A stretch of 64,000 nucleotides of DNA from Pikeienuella piscinae (lineage in GTDB: Bacteria; Pseudomonadota; Alphaproteobacteria; Rhodobacterales; Rhodobacteraceae): NCBI RefSeq assembly GCF_011044155.1, contig NZ_CP049056.1, forward strand, positions 1,488,001 to 1,552,000. The letters are read 5' to 3'. Positions 44,214 to 56,655 of this stretch are shown one piece after another (within the stretch, counting starts at the first letter, position 1; each line of letters begins with the position of its first letter). Made by a program: the position numbers and the translations under genes. The notes under the pieces were generated by a model that had not been told where the DNA came from, did no database searches, and was given only the letters and a program-made list of their open reading frames with translations.

Positions 44214-45548
44214 TCAGGCGGCGGCGACCTCGGCCGATATCGCGGAGACGACGGCGCGGATCAGCGACTCGTCTTCACCTTCGGCCATCACGCGGATCAG
44301 CGGCTCCGTTCCCGACTTACGGATCAGCAGACGTCCAGTCCCGGCGAGACGCGCTTCAGCTTCGTCGATCGCAGCCCGCACCGCCGGAGCTGAAAGCGGG
44401 TCTGCGCCGGAGGCCTCGAAGCGAATATTCTCCAGCACCTGCGGCATCGCCTCGAACATCGCGCAGACATCGGAGGCGGACCGCCCCTCGGTCTGCATCG
44501 CCGCCATCACCTGTAGGGCGGCGATCAGGCCGTCGCCGGTGGTCGCGTAATCGGAAAGCACGACATGGCCGGACTGTTCCCCCCCTACATTCATGCCGCG
44601 CGCGCGCATTTCGGCAACCACGTGCCGGTCGCCGACCGGCGTGCGGATCAGACCGACGCCGATACCCTCAAGCATCCGCTCTAGGCCCATGTTCGACATC
44701 ACAGTGGTCACCACCGCGTCGCCGGCCAGTCGCCCGGCCGCGCGCCAGCCCGCCGCGATCAGCCCGATGATTTGGTCGCCATCCACTACTCTGCCGGTCT
44801 CGTCGATCAGAATCGCCCGATCAGCGTCGCCATCGAGCGCGACACCGATATCCGCGCCGTTGGCGACGACCCATTCGGCGCAGATTTTCGGATCGGTAGA
44901 CCCGCAATTGCGATTGATATTCCGGCCATCCGGTTCGACCGCCAGCGGCAGCACGTCGGCGCCAAGCTCCCAGAGCACCGTGGGCGCGGTCCGGTAAGCG
45001 GCGCCATTGGCGCAATCGACAACGATCTTCAGCCCGTCAAGCGAAAGCGATTTCGGGAAGCTCGCCTTCGCGATCTCGATATAGCGGCCCGCGGCGTCGT
45101 CGATCTGCTTGGCCCGGCCGATATCCGACGCCGCGGCGAGGCGCGGCTCATCCATCATCGCCTCGATCGCCGCCTCGTCCTCGTCCGAAAGCTTGTAGCC
45201 GTCCGGCCCGAAGAACTTCACCCCGTTATCGGTGAAAGGATTATGCGAGGCGGAGATCATCACGCCGATATCCGCGCGCATCGACTTGGTCAACATTCCG
45301 ACCGCCGGCGTCGGAATCGGGCCGGTGAGCAGCACCTCCATGCCGACCGAAGTGAATCCGGCCTCCATCGCCCCCTCGATCATGTAGCCGGAAAGCCGCG
45401 TGTCTTTGCCGATCACCACGCGGTGTCGATGTGCGCCCCGCGTGAAATACCGCCCGGCGGCCATGGCGAGCTTCATCGCCGTCTCGGCCGTCATCACGCC
45501 GTTATTGGCCTCGCCGCGCACGCCGTCCGTTCCGAAAAACCTGCTCAT
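44214..45548 (-). CDS. glmM: Phosphoglucosamine mutase
   Basis: The 444-residue enzyme turns glucosamine-6-phosphate into glucosamine-1-phosphate for UDP-GlcNAc. It starts [15 protein letters not shown], has the phosphoserine loop [20 protein letters not shown], the metal loop [10 protein letters not shown], and the phosphate-binding [12 protein letters not shown] at the C-terminus. The start at 45548 overlaps the folP stop (ATGA); a longer frame to 45569 lacks similarity. folP-glmM is the standard order. Confidence 0.97.
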   Translation of the reverse strand: MSRFFGTDGVRGEANNGVMTAETAMKLAMAAGRYFTRGAHRHRVVIGKDTRLSGYMIEGAMEAGFTSVGMEVLLTGPIPTPAVGMLTKSMRADIGVMISASHNPFTDNGVKFFGPDGYKLSDEDEAAIEAMMDEPRLAAASDIGRAKQIDDAAGRYIEIAKASFPKSLSLDGLKIVVDCANGAAYRTAPTVLWELGADVLPLAVEPDGRNINRNCGSTDPKICAEWVVANGADIGVALDGDADRAILIDETGRVVDGDQIIGLIAAGWRAAGRLAGDAVVTTVMSNMGLERMLEGIGVGLIRTPVGDRHVVAEMRARGMNVGGEQSGHVVLSDYATTGDGLIAALQVMAAMQTEGRSASDVCAMFEAMPQVLENIRFEASGADPLSAPAVRAAIDEAEARLAGTGRLLIRKSGTEPLIRVMAEGEDESLIRAVVSAISAEVAAA

Positions 45549-46564
45549 TCGTCGTCTCCGTCGAACCACGCCGCCGCACGCCAGACGTCGAGCGCCTGGC
45601 GCGTCTGCGCGACATCATGAACGCGGAAGACATGCGCGCCCCGCCCCGCCCCGGCCAGCGCCGCGCCGATGGAACCGGCGACGCGATCCGCCGCATTCTC
45701 CACTCCAGTCAGCCTGCCGATGAACGCCTTGCGCGAAGCCCCGAGCATCACGGCGCAGCCCAGCCCGTGAAACGCCGCCAATCCGCCGATCAATGTAAGA
45801 TTATGCGCCAGGGTCTTGCCGAAACCAATGCCGGGGTCGACGACGATACGCCCGCGGGGCACCCCGGCCTTCACGCAGACTGCGACGCGGGACTCCAGCC
45901 AGTCATATACCTCGATCAGGACGTTGCGATAGCGCGGCGCGTCCTGCATCGTCTTGGGGTCTCCCTGAGCGTGCATCAGACAGACGGCGCCGCCAAACTC
46001 TACCACCGTCCCCAGACTTTCTTCGTCATGGGTCAACGCCGAGACGTCATTCAGCATTGCGGCGCCGGCCTCGAACGCCGCGCGCGCCGTCGCGGCGTTC
46101 CTCGTATCGATCGAGATCGGCGCGGACAATCCCGCCTTTTTCAAACCCTCGATCACGGGCAGTACGCGGTCCTGCTCAGCCGCAGGTTCGAGCGGATCAG
46201 AACCTGGCCGGGTCGATTCCCCGCCGACATCGATGAAATCGGCGCCCGAAGCCGCCATCTCGAGCCCGCGCTCGACCGCCGCGGCGACGCTTTCGCCGGG
46301 CCGCCCGTCGGAGAAGCTGTCTGGCGTGACGTTAAGCACCCCAAGGATTCTTGGCCTGTCCATCGTTACGCCCATCAGCGGCGGGCGCGGTGCGGCGAGC
46401 AGTCGAAGCGCCTCCGGCGCCACTGATTTCAGCGGCAGCCGACGCGCCTCGCGATTGAGCCCCACCGTCTCCATCTTGTTGAAACGGATCGGGCCACCCG
46501 CAAGCGGTATGCCGTCTTCGCCGCCCCCGGCGTCGCAAATCGGCCGCAAAAGAAAATCGCGCAA
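45545..46564 (-). CDS. folP: Dihydropteroate synthase
   Basis: The 339-residue enzyme condenses pterin pyrophosphate with p-aminobenzoate. The motifs are [64 protein letters not shown] and [13 protein letters not shown]. The N-terminal 65 residues ([19 protein letters not shown]) precede the core and resemble the extension seen in Rhodobacterales DHPS. The start is then TTG at 46564; an ATG at 46474 is the alternative. Usually ftsH lies directly upstream; here a 1.4-kb stretch intervenes. Confidence 0.95.
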   Translation of the reverse strand: MRDFLLRPICDAGGGEDGIPLAGGPIRFNKMETVGLNREARRLPLKSVAPEALRLLAAPRPPLMGVTMDRPRILGVLNVTPDSFSDGRPGESVAAAVERGLEMAASGADFIDVGGESTRPGSDPLEPAAEQDRVLPVIEGLKKAGLSAPISIDTRNAATARAAFEAGAAMLNDVSALTHDEESLGTVVEFGGAVCLMHAQGDPKTMQDAPRYRNVLIEVYDWLESRVAVCVKAGVPRGRIVVDPGIGFGKTLAHNLTLIGGLAAFHGLGCAVMLGASRKAFIGRLTGVENAADRVAGSIGAALAGAGRGAHVFRVHDVAQTRQALDVWRAAAWFDGDDE

Positions 46565-47165
46565 ATCCTCGCCTCCATCACCGGCGAATCGGGGTAGCCG
46601 ATTCCGGCGCGGGGGGCAAACGAGCTTATTCTTACAGTCTATTTTCGTTAATTATATTTGTCTTGACTGCGCTGTGTGCTACATATCGGAAATACTGATA
46701 AACGCCCTAATCCGCGATCGTCGCCGGGACGGAAATTCACTATCAACGATCAAACCCGAGCGGTGTCGGAAACCAAGGGGGCGACCAGTTATCAACATCT
46801 GCGCAAAAGCGTTGTGACGCAGGGTGACGACTGCGGGACACGCGCCGATATCCGGACGCGAGCAGGCGCGCGGCTGGCGGCGCATTCGATCCTGGAGAGC
46901 GCGGATGCCGGAAGCGGGGCGCATAGGATGCAATGCGCATCCATTTCGTCGATGGCGCGGCGTGGCGCCCGCGGCTCTTGGGGAGCGACGGTCGCGACGA
47001 TAGGCGCTGCTGGGTCTGCGGCGGATCACAATATTCGCACCCTCGACGGCCAGCCACCGGGCCGCCGCAAGGCCAAGTCCATCGCAGAGCCCTGTCACGA
47101 TCACCACTCTTCCTGCAAATGCGAGATCGAAAGTGCGCCACATCCTCCGCCGGTCCGCGCAGCGC
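46565..47165. other. 600-bp degraded stretch between folP and the tam-like gene
   Basis: No intact gene is seen. The part nearest folP (46620-46700) is AT-rich, unlike its surroundings. On the minus strand, 46980-47140 encodes the start of a short-chain dehydrogenase (listed separately), after which the similarity is lost in all three frames. TTGACT at 46661 looks like a -35 box but has no -10 at proper distance. The region looks like an insertion or decay scar in the normally compact ftsH-folP-glmM block. Confidence 0.5.
47020..47140 (-). pseudogene. N-terminal fragment of a short-chain dehydrogenase
   Basis: From an ATG at 47140 the minus strand reads MWRTFDLAFAGRVVIVTG, then LCDGLGLAAARWLAVEGANIVI. 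This is the first beta-alpha-beta unit of an SDR with TGxxxGxG kept (TGLCDGLG). After about 40 codons the sequence no longer resembles an SDR in any frame, so only a relic is left. An open frame continues for a while, but it is low-complexity and Arg-rich. Confidence 0.55.
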
Positions 47166-47950
47166 CTAACCCGAGCCGATACTACGCGCGACGAAAAAAA
47201 ACCTGCGGAAGGGAAACCAGCAGCAACCATCGGGTCCGACCGGATAGGCCGCGCCGAGCGCTTCGTCCCAGCCCGCCTCGAAGCGCGCCCGCTCCGCCGC
47301 ATCGAGCAGGGCGAGGATGGGTCTTGCGCCGGTGGCGGAGACGAAGGCGCGGACCGGATGGCCGCCTCCATCGGCCGGACCCAGTCGCTGGAGATACTCC
47401 GTCTCCCAGAGATCGAGCCCGGCGCGAGGCAGGAGTCCTGCATAATCGGGGAGCGGCAACGGGCCGGGAAAGGGCTTCCAGCCGCAAAAGAGGTCGGGGC
47501 GTATCGCCGCCGCCGCCCCGATCATCGTGCGGTGCGAGGGTCTGTCGAGTTGGCCCGGCATCTGTACGGCGAGGACTCCGCCGGGCGCGAGCGCGGCGAA
47601 AAGCGCCGGTATCAGCGTCGCGTGATCCGGCAGCCAGTGCAGCGCGGCGTTGGAGAAGATCAGCGCCGCCGCCGCCGGACCCCAGTCCGCGATATCGGCC
47701 TCGATCGCCTCATCGAGCAGCGGCGCGGCCTTCGCCAGCATCTCCGACGCCCGATCAACACCGATCAGCCGACGGCCCGGAAACCGCGCGCGCAGCGCCG
47801 ACGCGGCCGCCCCGGAGCCGCAACCAAGATCGACGAGCGCGCCGGCGGGAAGCTCGGGAACCCGCGCGAGAAGATCGAGCGCGGGACGAAGGCGAAGATC
47901 GCCGAAGGCCTCGTAGGCGGCTACTTTCCAGCCGCCGAGGCCGTCCCGGT

Positions 47951-47954
<4 letters not shown>
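47166..47954 (-). CDS. Trans-aconitate 2-methyltransferase-like SAM methyltransferase
   Basis: The 262-residue protein has [14 protein letters not shown] (SAM motif I, near residue 42), [11 protein letters not shown], and [12 protein letters not shown] followed by [17 protein letters not shown]. The last two blocks are the distinctive pattern of Tam, which methylates trans-aconitate. The start is TTG at 47954, overlapping the ftsH stop (TTGA); no ATG is near. It lies directly downstream of ftsH on the same strand, in the position where folP usually stands. Confidence 0.82.
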
Positions 47955-49885
<1,931 letters not shown>

Positions 49886-49917
49886 CAAAGGACGGACCGC
49901 GCGGCCCGTCGGAACTG

Positions 49918-49945
49918 TAGATAATGCATAGCACGGTCGGTTCAA
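49918..49945 (-). promoter_or_regulatory. Candidate ftsH promoter
   Basis: On the minus strand, TTGAAC (49945-49940) and TATCTA (49923-49918) are 16 bp apart, with the ftsH start 33 bp further on. The boxes fit sigma-70 and are also close to alphaproteobacterial RpoH sites, which would suit heat control of ftsH. Pattern-based only. Confidence 0.4.
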
Positions 49946-49976
49946 TCCGTCAGGGTCCGCGCGCGTCGATACGCCC

Positions 49977-51311
49977 TCACCCTCCCGCGCCGCAGGCCGC
50001 CGGCCAGCCATCCCCCGCCGCCATGAAGCGCGCGGTCGCGCCGGCGCCGTATTCCGCCAGCGGCGCCGCCTTGAGCTTCCCCCCGCGCCAGAGCGCCGGC
50101 GTCGTCAACCGCGCGGCGCGGGGCGCGGCCGCCCAGTGCTGCGGGGCGCGCCAGAGTCCGGCGCCGGAAAGCTCCGCGAGGCGTCGGGCGCCGGCTTCGC
50201 CGAGCGGTGCGACCGCGGCGTCGCATTCGTCGTCCGCAGATGGTGTGATGGCGACAAGAAACCTTCCGTCCCAGATCAAGCCTTCGGCGCCGAGCGGCGC
50301 CGGCGCCGCGTCCACCGCCGCTTCTTCACGCGAGATCACCACATGGAGCGGACCGTCCGGACGAATCAGACAACCATGAAGGCTCCGCCCGCCGCCGAGC
50401 TTGTAAGCGAACATCGCGTTCATCAGTTGCGCCTCCGCCTCGGCGCGGGGGCCATATTCGGCGCCGGCGGCGCGGGTCAGCCCGGAGCGGAGCAGCCGGC
50501 GCGCCAGCTCACGCGGCGCGGCCCGCAACGGCGGTAGCGCCAGGCGCAACTCGCCGCAAGCGCCCCATTGCGCCGCCTTCGCCGCCAACGCGGCCGCGCC
50601 GTGATCCAGCGCTTCGCGGGCGCCGCGCATTCGCTCCGCCGTCGCCGAGAGCCCTTCCGCGGTGACGCCAAGTGGCGCGAGCGCGCTCAGCGAGCGCCGG
50701 GCGCGCACCCTGTCGAAGCGCATGTCTTCGTTGGAGGGGTCCTCTATCCAGGCGACGCCCCGGCCGCGCAACCAGTCGCGAAGCGCAGCGCGCCGAATCC
50801 CGAGCAGCGGCCGGAGCCAGATCGCGCCCGCAGCCTCCGCGCGCGCGGCCATTGCGGAGAGCCCGTCCACCCCCGCGCCACGGCCGAGCCTGAGAAGCAC
50901 CGTCTCCGCCTGGTCGTCCATCGTGTGGCCAAGCGCGATCGCCGCCAAACCGCGCCGCGCCGCCCAGGCGGAGAGAAGACGCCTGCGCGCCGCGCGCGCC
51001 TCCGCCTGTAGATTGCCGCGGCCGGCCCAGCCGCGCCACTCGAGCGCTTCGTGCGGACGTCCGAGCGCGCCGGCGGCGCCGCCGACCAGCCGCGCCTCCG
51101 CGGCGCTTTCCGCGCGCAGCCCGTGATCCACGGTCGCGACCTCGAGCGCGCGCCCCCGCGCGGTGGCCCAGGCGTCCGCGAGGTGAAGGAGCGCCATGCT
51201 GTCGCCGCCGCCCGAAACCGCGACGCCCAGCGGCGCCGTTTCGCCGCCGAGCGCAGTGTCGAGCGCTGCGAAAACTTCGGAGATGATCGGGTCGACGGCG
51301 CGCGTGAGCAT
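49977..51311 (-). CDS. tilS: tRNA(Ile)-lysidine synthetase
   Basis: The 444-residue enzyme makes lysidine at C34 of tRNA-Ile. The N-terminal PP-loop ATPase motif is [17 protein letters not shown] (near residue 26), followed by [28 protein letters not shown] and the basic-helix region [18 protein letters not shown], all typical of TilS. The C-terminal domain is Ala/Gly-rich and less conserved. The start at ATG 51311 lies 4 bp after the cpoB stop; upstream frame extension overlaps cpoB. Confidence 0.93.
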   Translation of the reverse strand: MLTRAVDPIISEVFAALDTALGGETAPLGVAVSGGGDSMALLHLADAWATARGRALEVATVDHGLRAESAAEARLVGGAAGALGRPHEALEWRGWAGRGNLQAEARAARRRLLSAWAARRGLAAIALGHTMDDQAETVLLRLGRGAGVDGLSAMAARAEAAGAIWLRPLLGIRRAALRDWLRGRGVAWIEDPSNEDMRFDRVRARRSLSALAPLGVTAEGLSATAERMRGAREALDHGAAALAAKAAQWGACGELRLALPPLRAAPRELARRLLRSGLTRAAGAEYGPRAEAEAQLMNAMFAYKLGGGRSLHGCLIRPDGPLHVVISREEAAVDAAPAPLGAEGLIWDGRFLVAITPSADDECDAAVAPLGEAGARRLAELSGAGLWRAPQHWAAAPRAARLTTPALWRGGKLKAAPLAEYGAGATARFMAAGDGWPAACGAGG

Positions 51312-51315
51312 CGGC

Positions 51316-52188
51316 TCAGCCGCAGCCGATCCGGCGCGCCTCGTCCGCCGCGCGCTTGGCGACTTCAGTCTCCTGTGGATAACGTCCGCGCACCTCACGG
51401 AGGGTCGAGCAGGCGACATCGGTCTTGCCGAGAAGGCCGAGCGTGACGCCCAGTTTCAGCAGGCTTTCAGGCGCCAGCGGTGAGCCGGGGTTGAGCGTCG
51501 CGCCATCGAGATAGCGCTGCGCGGCGGTCTGATAGGCGCCATCGCTGTAATACGCCTCACCGAGCCAGTAATGCGCGTCGCCAGTCAGCGGGCTGCCGGG
51601 ATAGTCGGTGAGAAACGCTTCGAGAAGCTGTTTCGCCTCGGCCGTGCGGTGCTGACGCGCGGCTTCGGCGCCGGCCTCCAGGGCCGCGCGCTCGTCGCCC
51701 GCGACAGGCGCGGATGAGGTGATAACGCCGAGGGTTCCCCCCTTCGGCTCCGGGGCGGCCTGGCCGGTTTGCTGCTGAGTCTGCGGCACGGGGGCGGGCT
51801 GCTCCTGGCTCTCGAAGAGAATGCTCGGATCGCCGCCTTCGAGTTCGATGATCCGGTATTCCAGATCGGTCAGCTTCTGCTTCACCGCCGCCTCATGCTG
51901 ACGCTGCGCGTGTTCGAGCCGCTCGACCTGGCCGATGATGCGCTTCATCTCGTCCTCGACCGCGTCGAGCCTGCTGGAGGCGGCGCCGCCGCCGATCGCG
52001 CCGCGAAGCTGAGATACGTCGCCTTCTAGCGCCTGGAGCTGTTCTCGCACCTGTTGGAATTCGTAGCGATCGACGCCCTGCGCCGCCGCGACGCCGCCGA
52101 ACGCGCCCGCCGCGAGAACGCCTGCAAGCGCGGCGCAAACGCCCGTCCTCGCTCCATGCCGCGCTCCGAGCCGCATCGTCCACCGCAT
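51316..52188 (-). CDS. cpoB: Cell-division coordinator CpoB (YbgF)
   Basis: The 290-residue periplasmic protein has a signal peptide ending AAAQ (near residue 37), an N-terminal trimerising coiled coil (EFQQVREQLQALEGDVSQLR ... EVERLEH-type heptads), a Gln/Pro linker, and C-terminal TPR repeats (GDAHYWLGEAYYSDGAYQTA). It links Tol with PBP1B and septal synthesis. GGAGGG precedes ATG 52188. It is last of the tol-pal set, following pal after a GC-rich hairpin. Confidence 0.93.
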   Translation of the reverse strand: MRWTMRLGARHGARTGVCAALAGVLAAGAFGGVAAAQGVDRYEFQQVREQLQALEGDVSQLRGAIGGGAASSRLDAVEDEMKRIIGQVERLEHAQRQHEAAVKQKLTDLEYRIIELEGGDPSILFESQEQPAPVPQTQQQTGQAAPEPKGGTLGVITSSAPVAGDERAALEAGAEAARQHRTAEAKQLLEAFLTDYPGSPLTGDAHYWLGEAYYSDGAYQTAAQRYLDGATLNPGSPLAPESLLKLGVTLGLLGKTDVACSTLREVRGRYPQETEVAKRAADEARRIGCG

Positions 52189-52216
52189 CACGAACCCTCC
52201 TTGCGCTTCATTCGTC

Positions 52217-52245
52217 GCGGCGCGGCGGATGCGCCGCCGCGCCGC
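52217..52245 (-). terminator. 12-bp perfect hairpin between pal and cpoB
   Basis: GCGGCGCGGCGG (52217-52228) and CCGCCGCGCCGC (52234-52245) form a perfect 12-bp stem with a 5-nt loop in the 64-bp gap. There is no T run. It may be a partial terminator or an RNA-stabilising element that raises pal over cpoB expression. Confidence 0.5.
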
Positions 52246-52252
52246 TTCTTGT

Positions 52253-52747
52253 TCAGCTTGTCGGCGCACCTGCGATCACGGTGACCGCGCGGCGGTTCTC
52301 GCTCCAGCAGCTTTCGGCGGAGCAGAGCGCCTCCGGCCTCTCCTTGCCGTAGGAGATGGTGCTGAGCCGGCTCGCCGCCACACCCTGCGCCGCGAGATAA
52401 GAGCGCGCCGCCTCCGCCCGGCGGGCGCCGAGAGCGAGGTTGTATTCGCGGGTGCCGCGCTCGTCGGCATGGCCCTCGATCACCGCGTTCACGCCCGGGT
52501 TCTGCGCCAGCCACTCAGCCTGCCGGATCAGCGTCTGCTGGCCGGCCTGGGTCAGCCGCGTGCTGTCGGTCTCGAAGAACACGCGGTCGCCTACGGTCTG
52601 CTGGAAATAGGCTACCGATGCCGGATCCAGCGTCGATGTCGGCGCGCCGCCCGGCGCCGGCGCCTCCGCATCCGGCGGCTCGCCGGTGCACGCCGCCAGC
52701 ATCAGCGCCGCGCCGAAGGCGATCGTCGTCGTCAGTTTGTTGATCAT
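52253..52747 (-). CDS. pal: Peptidoglycan-associated lipoprotein Pal
   Basis: The 164-residue protein has lipobox LAAC (Cys near residue 20) and an OmpA-like C-terminal domain: VFFETDSTRLTQAG, the EGHADERGTREYNLALGARRA peptidoglycan-binding block, and SYGKERPEAL. Two in-frame ATGs are near; the second (52747) has GGAG at proper distance (7 nt), the first (52753) only 1 nt, so 52747 is preferred. It anchors the outer membrane to peptidoglycan and binds TolB. Confidence 0.97.
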   Translation of the reverse strand: MINKLTTTIAFGAALMLAACTGEPPDAEAPAPGGAPTSTLDPASVAYFQQTVGDRVFFETDSTRLTQAGQQTLIRQAEWLAQNPGVNAVIEGHADERGTREYNLALGARRAEAARSYLAAQGVAASRLSTISYGKERPEALCSAESCWSENRRAVTVIAGAPTS

Positions 52748-52823
52748 TCTCATTCTCCGCCTGTCAGGATCGGCGCATGCCGTCCCATGCCTCTCTTCAT
52801 TCCGGCCCGACCTAGCCGCCTGC

Positions 52824-54146
52824 TCACGGCAGGATCGGCGACCAGGCCGGATCCGAACCAGCCCCCGGCGCCGCCAACCTTTTCAGGTTCCGGCCGGTGA
52901 TGTCCACGCTCCAGAGGCTCGCAGCCCCGTTCGCGCCCGCGCTTTCACGAAAAAAAGCCAGAACACGGCCGTTCGGCGCCCATGTCGGCCCTTCGGAAAG
53001 AAAGCTCGAGTCAAGGATCCGCTCGTCCGAGCCGTCGGTGCGCATGACGCCGACCGCGAACTGGCCGCCGCCGGACTTCGTGAAGGCAATGAGATCGCCG
53101 CGCGGCGACCAGACTGGCGTGCCGTAGCGGCCCTGCCCAAAACTGATCCGCGTCGCCGGCCCGCCCGAGGCGCTCATCACATAGATCTGCTGTCCGCCGC
53201 CGCGATCGCTTTCGAACACGATCTGCGAGCCATCGGGGGAATAAGACGGCGCGGTCTCGATCGCGGGCGAGTCGGTCAGCTGCCGAAGCCTGCGCGAAGC
53301 CAGATCCATGACGTAGATATCAGTGTTGGCGCCCTTGGTGAGCGACATCAGCACCTGCCGCCCGTCGGGCGAGAAGCGCGGCGCGAAGCTCATGCCGGGG
53401 AAGTTTCCCAAGACCTCCTGCTGTCCCGTCGCAAGGTTCATCAGGAAAATCTGCGGCTCGCCCCGTTCGAAGGAGATATAGACCACCTCCTGATCATCGG
53501 GCGAGACACGCGGCGTCACGACCAATTGCCGCCCATCGGTCAGGAAGCGGTTATTGGCGCCGTCCTGATCCATGATCGCCAGCCGCTTGACGCGTTTGCC
53601 CTTGGTCCCGCTCTCGTGGACATAGACGATGCGGCTGTCGAAATATGGGCCTTCGCCGGTCAGCCGCGTGTAGATCGCGTCGGCGATCTTGTGGCCGATG
53701 CGCCGGAAATCCGCCGGATCGCTGAAGAACTGAAGCCCCTCGACCTGGCCGGCGGCAAAACTGTCGAAAAGCCGGAACTGAACGCGAATCCGGCCGTCGG
53801 GCTCGATATTCGCGTTGCCGGTCACAAGGGCGTCGGCGTTGATCGCCTGCCAGTCGGCGTATTGCGGCTCGGCGTCGAAATCCTGAAGCTGCTGAATGTA
53901 AGCTTCGGGCGGAATGACGCGAAAGAGACCCGAGCCCGCAAGATCGGCCAGCGCAACATCGCGAATCTGCGCGGCGAGATCCGTGGCGTCGCCCGGCGCG
54001 GCGAAGAAACCTGGCGCGGCGAGCGAGATGGGCTTGAATTCGCCCCCCGCAACGGTGATCTCCAGCGCGCCGTCGTCACTGGACTGCGCCTGCGCGCCGA
54101 AAACGGAGAGCGCAATGATGCTGAGAGCGGCGATGATTCGGTTCAT
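52824..54146 (-). CDS. tolB: Tol-Pal system protein TolB
   Basis: The 440-residue periplasmic protein has a signal peptide ending GAQAQ (near residue 21), an N-terminal alpha/beta domain, and a C-terminal six-bladed beta-propeller with the TolB repeat visible several times: [37 protein letters not shown] and [12 protein letters not shown]. It binds Pal and the TolA C-terminus. It overlaps the tolA stop by four bases. Confidence 0.97.
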   Translation of the reverse strand: MNRIIAALSIIALSVFGAQAQSSDDGALEITVAGGEFKPISLAAPGFFAAPGDATDLAAQIRDVALADLAGSGLFRVIPPEAYIQQLQDFDAEPQYADWQAINADALVTGNANIEPDGRIRVQFRLFDSFAAGQVEGLQFFSDPADFRRIGHKIADAIYTRLTGEGPYFDSRIVYVHESGTKGKRVKRLAIMDQDGANNRFLTDGRQLVVTPRVSPDDQEVVYISFERGEPQIFLMNLATGQQEVLGNFPGMSFAPRFSPDGRQVLMSLTKGANTDIYVMDLASRRLRQLTDSPAIETAPSYSPDGSQIVFESDRGGGQQIYVMSASGGPATRISFGQGRYGTPVWSPRGDLIAFTKSGGGQFAVGVMRTDGSDERILDSSFLSEGPTWAPNGRVLAFFRESAGANGAASLWSVDITGRNLKRLAAPGAGSDPAWSPILP

Positions 54147-55300
54147 AGGAACTGGATCTCCCTGGGCGTGAAAATGACGTTCATAACGCGCCAGCGCGCG
54201 TATCGATCCTTTGGCAGCCTGGCGAAGACGCCAGCCAGCTCCGATTGCTTGAGCGCCCGCACGCCGGCGCGCTTCAGCGCCTCATGCTGCGCGTCCAATC
54301 GACCTGACGGCTCCAGCACTTCCGGGCCGGCGATGATCTTTCCCGCTTCGCTCACCTCGATCCGGAGCTTGACGCGAAGCTGCTCCGGATTGGCGCCGCC
54401 GGGCGGCGGGTTGAAATAGCTCTTGATGCCGACGCGGAGCGCATCGCGGTCGCGGAAGGACAACTGACCGACGGTCTGCGTCGTCCCGCCGCCCGAGGGG
54501 GCCTCCGCCGCTTTCTTCGCGCCCGTCTCCTCCGGCGGTCTGGCCTCGCGCGCCAGCCGCTCGGCCTTTTTCGCCTCGGCGATGTCGCGCGGTTTGGTCG
54601 GCGGCGGCGGGCTCAACTTCGGCGCCGGAATATCCGGGTCGTTCAACTTTTCAGGCTCCGTCTCCTCAACCGGCGTCGGCGAGGCTTCGGCGACCTTCGG
54701 CTCCGGCTCGGGTTGCGCCTCCGGCTCGGGCGTCGGCGCGGGCTCCTGCTCCGCCGCTTCGACAGGCAGGGACTCGGCCGCTGGCGGCTCTGGCGTCGTC
54801 GCCTCGACCTGCGGCGCGGCGGGACGCGGCGCCGGGGCGGGCGCGATCGGCGTCTCGGCGACCGGTGCGATCTCCGGCGCGGAATCGGAGGCCGCGACAA
54901 GAGTGTCCGCTTCCGGCGCGGGCGGGCCGGCGGGTTGCGCGCCGACATCGGCGATCGCGGCGCTCGGCGCCTCCTCGGGCGGCGCCTCGACCACCTCGCC
55001 GCGCGTCGGCGCCACGTCCGGCGCGGGTTCGGCCTGAGTCGTCGGCGCGGCGTCCTCCTCGGTCACCTTCACATCAGCGCGCTCGTCGCCGGGATTCGGG
55101 GCCTCCGGCGCGGCGGGCAAATTGGCGTTGAATTCTGGCGCGGCGGATTGCGCCGCCTCGAACTCCGCGCCGCTCATTAGCGTCACCTCGGCGATGCTCA
55201 CCGGCCGTTCCGTCCCGTCGGAAAAGAGCGCACCGGATAGGATCGCCATCGCGATCAGCGCCAGATGCGCGCCGCCGGAGACGCCCGCGCCGAGTTTCAT
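54143..55300 (-). CDS. tolA: Tol-Pal energy-transducing protein TolA
   Basis: The 385-residue protein has a short N-terminal membrane helix ([20 protein letters not shown]) with the SHLS-type TolQR contact. A long Pro/Ala/Glu-rich periplasmic stalk follows (about residues 55-260; [12 protein letters not shown]), then a globular C-terminal domain with [15 protein letters not shown]. In alphaproteobacteria the stalk is Pro/Glu-rich rather than the Ala/Lys helix of E. coli; this one follows that pattern. tolR ends 1 bp upstream of its start. Confidence 0.92.
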   Translation of the reverse strand: MKLGAGVSGGAHLALIAMAILSGALFSDGTERPVSIAEVTLMSGAEFEAAQSAAPEFNANLPAAPEAPNPGDERADVKVTEEDAAPTTQAEPAPDVAPTRGEVVEAPPEEAPSAAIADVGAQPAGPPAPEADTLVAASDSAPEIAPVAETPIAPAPAPRPAAPQVEATTPEPPAAESLPVEAAEQEPAPTPEPEAQPEPEPKVAEASPTPVEETEPEKLNDPDIPAPKLSPPPPTKPRDIAEAKKAERLAREARPPEETGAKKAAEAPSGGGTTQTVGQLSFRDRDALRVGIKSYFNPPPGGANPEQLRVKLRIEVSEAGKIIAGPEVLEPSGRLDAQHEALKRAGVRALKQSELAGVFARLPKDRYARWRVMNVIFTPREIQFL

Positions 55301-55301
55301 C

Positions 55302-55769
55302 TCAGTTCTCCGCCGGCGGCGCCGGAACCGCGGCGTCGGTGACCAGCGCGATGGAAGTGAAGCCGGCCGCGTTCAGCGCGCCCATCACCTGCGCGACCGC
55401 GCCGTAGGCGAGGCCCGCGTCAGCGCGCAAATAGACCTGGCCGTCCTGACGCTCCTCCGCGATCGCCGGCAGGCGGAGCGCGAACTCGGCGTAATCCATC
55501 GGCGTTTTCTGGAGATAAATCTTGCCGTCAGCCGCGAGGTTGACCGTCAGCGGCGCCTCCTGCTCCACCGGGAGCGGCTGCGCGTCGGTCTCCGGCAACT
55601 TCAGCGGCACGCCGACTGTCAGGAGTGGAGCGGCGACCATGAAGATGATGAGCAGGACCAGCATCACGTCAACAAAGGGCGTGACATTGATCTCCGACAT
55701 CGGCCGGAGCGCACGCCGTCGCCGTCCGCGTCCCCGCCCGCCCGAGGAAGGAGAGAGGCTGGCGCCCAT
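55302..55769 (-). CDS. tolR: Tol-Pal system protein TolR (ExbD family)
   Basis: The 155-residue protein has a basic cytoplasmic start, one membrane helix with the proton-relay Asp in INVTPFVDVMLVLLIIFMV, and a periplasmic ExbD domain (VPLKLPETDA, VYLRADAGLAYG). It works with TolQ as the proton channel. The ATG overlaps the tolQ stop by one base. Confidence 0.97.
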   Translation of the reverse strand: MGASLSPSSGGRGRGRRRRALRPMSEINVTPFVDVMLVLLIIFMVAAPLLTVGVPLKLPETDAQPLPVEQEAPLTVNLAADGKIYLQKTPMDYAEFALRLPAIAEERQDGQVYLRADAGLAYGAVAQVMGALNAAGFTSIALVTDAAVPAPPAEN

Positions 55770-56485
55770 CAGTCCGGCTTTCGATCGATCTGGCGCGACA
55801 GGATCACGCCGAACTCATCGGCGAAATTCTCCATCGAGCCGGAGAGGCGCTCGGCATCGCCGCTGAGCTTGTTGTAGAATATCACCGCAGGAATGGCCGC
55901 CAGAAGGCCGAGCGCGGTCGCCACCAACGCCTCGGCGATGCCGGGCGCGACTGTGGCGAGATTGGTGTTCTGCTGGATCGCGATCTCCTCGAACGCGGTC
56001 TTGATGCCCCAGACCGTGCCGAAAAGCCCGACAAAGGGCGAAATCGAGCCCACCGTGGCGAGAAAGCCGAGCCGCGCGGCGGTCGACTCCTCCTCGCGCG
56101 CGATGGCGACGGAGAGCGCGCGGTCGATGCGCTGCTGCGCGCCGGGGGCCACGCCGCCGCCAGAGGTGAAGGATTTCCGCCATTCGCTCATCCCGGCGAG
56201 GAATATCCGCTCCAGCGCCGATCGCGGCGCGCCGCCGAGCCGCTCAAAAAGCTGATCAAGCGGCTGGCCGGACCAGAACGCGTCCTCGAACATCCCCGCA
56301 TCGCGGCGCTGACGGCGAAAGGCAATCAGCTTGTCGATGATGATCGCCCATGACCAGAATGACGCGAGCAAAAGCACCACCATCACGATCTGGACGACGA
56401 ATGTGGCGCGCAGGAACAGCGCGGCCAGTGAAAAATCGAGATTGGCGGCCGCCGAACCGGCTGCCGCAATCGCTTCGGTCTCCAT
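55769..56485 (-). CDS. tolQ: Tol-Pal system protein TolQ
   Basis: The 238-residue MotA/TolQ/ExbB protein has three membrane helices: VVQIVMVVLLLASFWSWAII near the N-terminus, TVGSISPFVGLFGTVWGI in the middle, and GIAEALVATALGLLAAIPAV near the C-terminus, with the conserved Thr and Gly of the family. A second ATG at 56512 is in frame, but 56485 (METEAIAAAG) has GCGAGG upstream and fits homologues. It is the first gene of the tolQRAB-pal-cpoB series. Confidence 0.96.
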   Translation of the reverse strand: METEAIAAAGSAAANLDFSLAALFLRATFVVQIVMVVLLLASFWSWAIIIDKLIAFRRQRRDAGMFEDAFWSGQPLDQLFERLGGAPRSALERIFLAGMSEWRKSFTSGGGVAPGAQQRIDRALSVAIAREEESTAARLGFLATVGSISPFVGLFGTVWGIKTAFEEIAIQQNTNLATVAPGIAEALVATALGLLAAIPAVIFYNKLSGDAERLSGSMENFADEFGVILSRQIDRKPD

Positions 56486-56655
56486 ATGCTCGCCTCGCTC
56501 TCGCCGTCTCATGCGGCGTCTTAACGGCCGACTGGAAGAAAATCTTGCCAGAATTCTGGTGCGAAGATGAGGTTTTTGGCGGGTTTCGTCAATGTGGCGT
56601 CTGCGAAGTGAAACGGACCGACAGAAGCGCGTGAGGAGCCCGCGCGGCGGGACGC

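Noticed and set aside
46661-46690. TTGACT followed by TACATA as a promoter
   Set aside because: The spacing is only about 11 bp, and no intact gene follows on that strand.
52686-54419. A 577-codon plus-strand frame over tolB
   Set aside because: Shadow of tolB and tolA; no recognisable protein.
54582-55180. Plus-strand Gly/Ser-rich and Arg-rich frames over tolA
   Set aside because: Antisense of the Pro/Glu/Ala-rich TolA stalk; the low complexity is a mirror of it.
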